In this document: piece after piece, positions 5,340-5,624 of the stretch
How positions within the stretch are numbered: position 1 is the stretch's first letter
Layout of the letters: each line of letters opens with the position of its first letter
NCBI GenBank assembly: GCA_015661135.1
Contig: JACVXW010000195.1
Coordinates: forward strand, 1 to 5,624
Direction: 5' to 3'
Origin: Chloroflexota bacterium
Lineage (GTDB): Bacteria; Chloroflexota; Limnocylindria; Limnocylindrales; CSP1-4
Length of the DNA: 5,624 nucleotides
Program-made: the position numbers and the translations under genes
The notes under the pieces: model-generated
Told to the model about the DNA's origin: nothing
What the model saw: the letters and a program-made list of their open reading frames with translations, nothing else
The model's database searches: none

Positions 5340-5624
5340 GCAGACGTCAGCACGGGCCGAGGCGACGGCGCCGGGACGGGCCGGCCCTCATCGCAGCGGG
5401 CTGGCACGCTCTACAGAAGTCGGCCAGGGTCGCCCCGAGCGTGCCGCTGACCGATTGAGCGACCGACTATTGGGACGAGCGTCGCTCGACGCGCGCTGAC
5501 TCCCGCGGATGCATCCCGTTTCCCATGCTGCCCCCGGCAATCCTGGCTTGCGACCACCCCCGGAGCACTGCGCGGGTAGCCGGCCAGGGACGGCGGCCGC
5601 GACCGCCGAGATCCGCCGGTCCTC
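5340..5624. other. Region after degV with no supported gene
   Basis: These 285 bases hold no convincing gene. A GC-rich inverted repeat (GGGCCG 5354-5359, CGGCCC 5382-5387, long loop) could end the degV transcript but has no T-run. A short hairpin lies around CGAGC-GTC-GCTCG (5476-5488). Frames opening at ATG 5509 and ATG 5525 stay open to the window edge but have no ribosome site and read as proline/arginine-rich sequence, so I do not call them. No tRNA features are seen. Confidence 0.5.

Noticed and set aside
5378..5387. Ten-base palindrome GGGCCGGCCC
   Set aside because: Expected by chance at this base composition; no flanking repeat or context to support a site.
5509..5624. Possible gene start running off the right edge
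   Set aside because: Two frames are open but neither has a ribosome site, and their translations look non-coding.

Overview
This is a GC-rich window (roughly 70% G+C by eye, with strong G/C preference at third codon positions). It carries ordinary chromosomal genes; I see no mobile element, tRNA, rRNA or CRISPR array. Base composition, frequent GTG starts, few Shine-Dalgarno sites and the flavour of the DegV and GGT proteins would fit a high-GC Chloroflexota or Actinobacteria-like bacterium. That placement is inference, not demonstrated.

Layout. On the minus strand, reading from 4384 down to 21, there are two tight blocks. The first (4384 to 1484) is one uninterrupted reading frame. It holds a major facilitator superfamily (MFS) transporter followed by a gamma-glutamyltransferase-like Ntn hydrolase (YwrD-type GGT). 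The second block (1362 to 21) holds three overlapping genes: a 90-residue Cys4 zinc-ribbon-like protein, AzlC and AzlD. On the plus strand, a complete DegV/FakB-type fatty-acid-binding protein runs from 4485 to 5339. It diverges from the MFS gene across a 100-base region with a good sigma70-like promoter and a structured leader. The last 285 bases hold no gene I can support.

Function. AzlC and AzlD form the two-subunit exporter of branched-chain (and some other) amino acids. The GGT-like enzyme would cleave gamma-glutamyl or related amide bonds, and the MFS protein would move an unknown small solute. Together the minus-strand genes suggest handling of amino acids or gamma-glutamyl compounds. 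DegV belongs to fatty-acid activation for phospholipid synthesis and is probably unrelated.

Most notable point. The MFS/GGT junction (about 3157-3226) is odd. The MFS protein stops being recognisable after its eleventh membrane segment, so the twelfth is missing, yet the frame runs straight into GGT. The roughly 21 linker codons have far more A/T at third positions than either flank. A GTG start for GGT overlaps a TGA in another frame (GTGA). Either this is a real 11-TM MFS-GGT fusion that would put the enzyme outside the cell, or the transporter has lost its C-terminus and GGT is separately translated. Codon use favours the second reading.
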